Source: Verrucomicrobiales bacterium (lineage in GTDB: Bacteria > Verrucomicrobiota > Verrucomicrobiia > Verrucomicrobiales > DEV007). From it: 61,580 bases of DNA. Location: contig JARGOD010000017.1 of assembly GCA_029210205.1 (NCBI GenBank), forward strand, positions 3,653-65,232, written 5' to 3'. Below the pieces are notes generated by a model that saw nothing but the letters and a program-made list of their open reading frames with translations, had not been told where the DNA came from and ran no database searches. Position 1 is the first letter of the stretch. Each line of letters starts with the position of its first letter. The position numbers and the translations under genes were made by a program. Below, piece by piece: positions 60,363 through 61,580 of the stretch.

Positions 60363-61301
60363 ATGCAACGTCTCTTCAGCTGGCTCACGAACGCTTTTCC
60401 CTTGTGGGTCGGGGTTTGCAGCCTCCTCGCCCTTTTCTTTCCAGAGTGGTTTACCTGGTTCCGCGGCCCGCTCATCGTCTGGGGGCTTGGAATCATCATG
60501 CTCGGGATGGGGTTGACCCTGACCTTTGAGGATTTTAAGGGGGTTCTCAAACTCCCGAAGGCCGGCGTCATTGGGGTCGTTTGCCAATTTGGGATCATGC
60601 CGCTCCTCGGATGGGGGATCGCCAAGCTACTTCGTCTCGACGAGATTGATCCCATGCTCGCAGTCGGGCTCATTCTCGTGGCCTGTTGCCCGGGGGGCAC
60701 AGCCTCAAATGTCGTCGCCTTTCTCGCGCGAGCCAATGTCGCCCTCTCTGTGATGATGACAGTCGTTTCGACCCTCGCCGCGATTGTCCTGACGCCGTTG
60801 CTCACGAAGGCCTACGCGGGAACTCTTGTCGAAGTCGATGCGTGGGGCCTTTGCCTCAGCACGATTCAAGTTGTCCTTCTCCCGCTGACTCTCGGCCTTC
60901 TCGCGAATCGTTATCTGCCCCGTTTTAGTAGCGTGGTGAAACCCTTTTCACCTTTCGTGTCCGTGGTCGCGATTGTTCTCATCGTCGCGAGCATCATTGG
61001 AGCGCAACGCGAAATTATTCTCGAGGCAGGCTGGCGACTTCTTGCCGCCCCTGCGCTGCTCCATGTCGGAGGATTCGGTCTCGGCTACTTTATCGCGAAG
61101 CTCTTCGGGCTTGCGGAAGAAAACAGTCGTACGATTTCCATTGAAGTCGGGATGCAGAACTCCGGTCTTGGTGCTGCGCTCGCCGGGAAACATTTCCCTG
61201 CCACGGTCGCTCCCGTGCCCTGTGCCATCAGCGCGGTGTATCACTGCCTCATCGGTAGCCTCCTCGTCGGCTTCTGGCGCTGGCGCGATGGACGGAGGTG
61301 A
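60363..61301 (+). CDS. Bile acid:sodium symporter family (BASS) transporter
   Basis: 312 aa. About nine to ten membrane helices in two inverted halves. Family motifs: MLGMGLTLTFEDFKGVLKLPKAGVIGVVCQFGIMPLLGWGIAKLL, LILVACCPGGTASNVVAFLARANVALSVMMTVVSTLAAIVLTPLL (the CCPGGxASN substrate motif) and EVGMQNSGLGAALAGKHF. Bacterial members such as PanS import pantoate, pyruvate or other organic acids with Na+. The exact substrate is not known. It is divergent from serA by 122 bp. Confidence 0.92.
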   Translation: MQRLFSWLTNAFPLWVGVCSLLALFFPEWFTWFRGPLIVWGLGIIMLGMGLTLTFEDFKGVLKLPKAGVIGVVCQFGIMPLLGWGIAKLLRLDEIDPMLAVGLILVACCPGGTASNVVAFLARANVALSVMMTVVSTLAAIVLTPLLTKAYAGTLVEVDAWGLCLSTIQVVLLPLTLGLLANRYLPRFSSVVKPFSPFVSVVAIVLIVASIIGAQREIILEAGWRLLAAPALLHVGGFGLGYFIAKLFGLAEENSRTISIEVGMQNSGLGAALAGKHFPATVAPVPCAISAVYHCLIGSLLVGFWRWRDGRR

Positions 61302-61401
61302 AGAAAGCGGAAACGCCGCGAGGCGCGCGTAAGTCTATAGTTTCGGAACTGTCTTCGTTTTTCGATGTGGGATGGCTATGCTCTGTTCCTATTCACCCCA
61401 T

Positions 61402-61555
61402 GAATAGCTCTAGTGATATCAGCCAGCGAAGAGCACGATCAACCTGCGGCGAAGTTGCCTCCTGATATACGAAGGCTTAACCCGAATTGCCTTGCTGGAA
61501 TGGGCATTTCAAGAGATCCTCTCTCCAAGAATAGCCTCGTGATATCAGTTGGTGA
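61402..61555. repeat. Imperfect direct repeats in the last 279 bp of the window
   Basis: No gene is seen from 61302 to 61580. GAATAGCTCTAGTGATATCAG (61402-61422, 21 bp given only as the first part) and GAATAGCCTCGTGATATCAG (61529-61548) are near-identical and continue into related CCAGCGA / TTGGTGA. A partial copy, GCCTCCTGATATACGAAGG, starts at 61458. TGATAT recurs at 61414, 61463 and 61540. Nothing shows what they do; they may belong to an element continuing past the window. Confidence 0.4.
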
Positions 61556-61580
61556 GGTGATACGAATAAATACTGTTATG

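Noticed and set aside
61458-61555. Integron attC site suggested by GCTTAAC
   Set aside because: A matching GTTRRRY core and the long imperfect inverted repeat of an attC site are missing, and no integrase is near.

Overview
The window looks like chromosomal DNA of a heterotrophic bacterium of the Planctomycetota-Verrucomicrobiota-Chlamydiota group, most likely Verrucomicrobiota. The pointers are an ECF sigma factor / membrane anti-sigma / DUF1552 cluster, two sulfatases, a DUF1080 lipoprotein, a BatA + GATase-like + giant coiled-coil membrane cluster, a secreted YyaL (DUF255) protein and many starts without a Shine-Dalgarno sequence. Taxonomy is inferred from gene content only. I see no rRNA, tRNA, CRISPR array, insertion sequence or integrase.

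Layout. 1-2.8 kb: ECF sigma, anti-sigma, DUF1552 and the first codons of another exported protein, all on the minus strand. 3-8.4 kb: housekeeping genes (YcaQ DNA glycosylase, folA, an MsbA-like ABC exporter, a SanA-like protein, fabD). 8.4-16.2 kb: sulfatase, fused SpmA-SpmB protein, degenerate M23 protein, YyaL thioredoxin-like protein, DEAD-box RNA helicase. 16.3-20.1 kb: single-domain response regulator, a secreted protein and an O-antigen-ligase-like protein, separated by AT-rich regulatory DNA. 20.1-24.1 kb: metallo-beta-lactamase-fold hydrolase, sugar-kinase-like APH protein, RecQ. 24.2-28.1 kb: tightly coupled dehydrogenase, CNT nucleoside transporter and sulfatase. 28.1-34.2 kb: poorly known membrane and secreted proteins, including a legumain-like protein with Ser in place of the nucleophile Cys, and an EF-hand esterase. 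34.1-42.4 kb: three-gene membrane cluster (BatA/vWA, 1274-aa coiled-coil protein, GATase-like protein). 42.5-51 kb: fxsA, SDR, apt, stand-alone OvoA-type methyltransferase, DUF1080 lipoprotein, a candidate small RNA, smpB, aroC, CvpA-like protein, gatB, small coupled genes. 51-61.6 kb: lipoprotein, cupin, membrane proteins, ssb, an SDR lacking the catalytic Lys, paired membrane proteins, a polyvalent-type kinase with a broken N-terminus, serA, and a BASS transporter.

The most interesting items are: (i) a family of 31-bp dyads, AACAGGGTT-N13-AACCCTGTT, present four times with invariant 22-bp half-site spacing, once in direct rather than inverted orientation inside a coding region; (ii) a candidate structured RNA at 46224-46310 that carries AAGGAGG without a start codon and ends in a perfect 12-bp GAAA-capped stem; (iii) several proteins whose family-defining catalytic residues are changed (sulfatase CGLSR, C13-like Ser, M23-like, SDR YxxxC); (iv) the disrupted polyvalent-type kinase; and (v) six convergent gene pairs whose 3' ends overlap. 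No computation or database search was possible; family names come from motif recognition.
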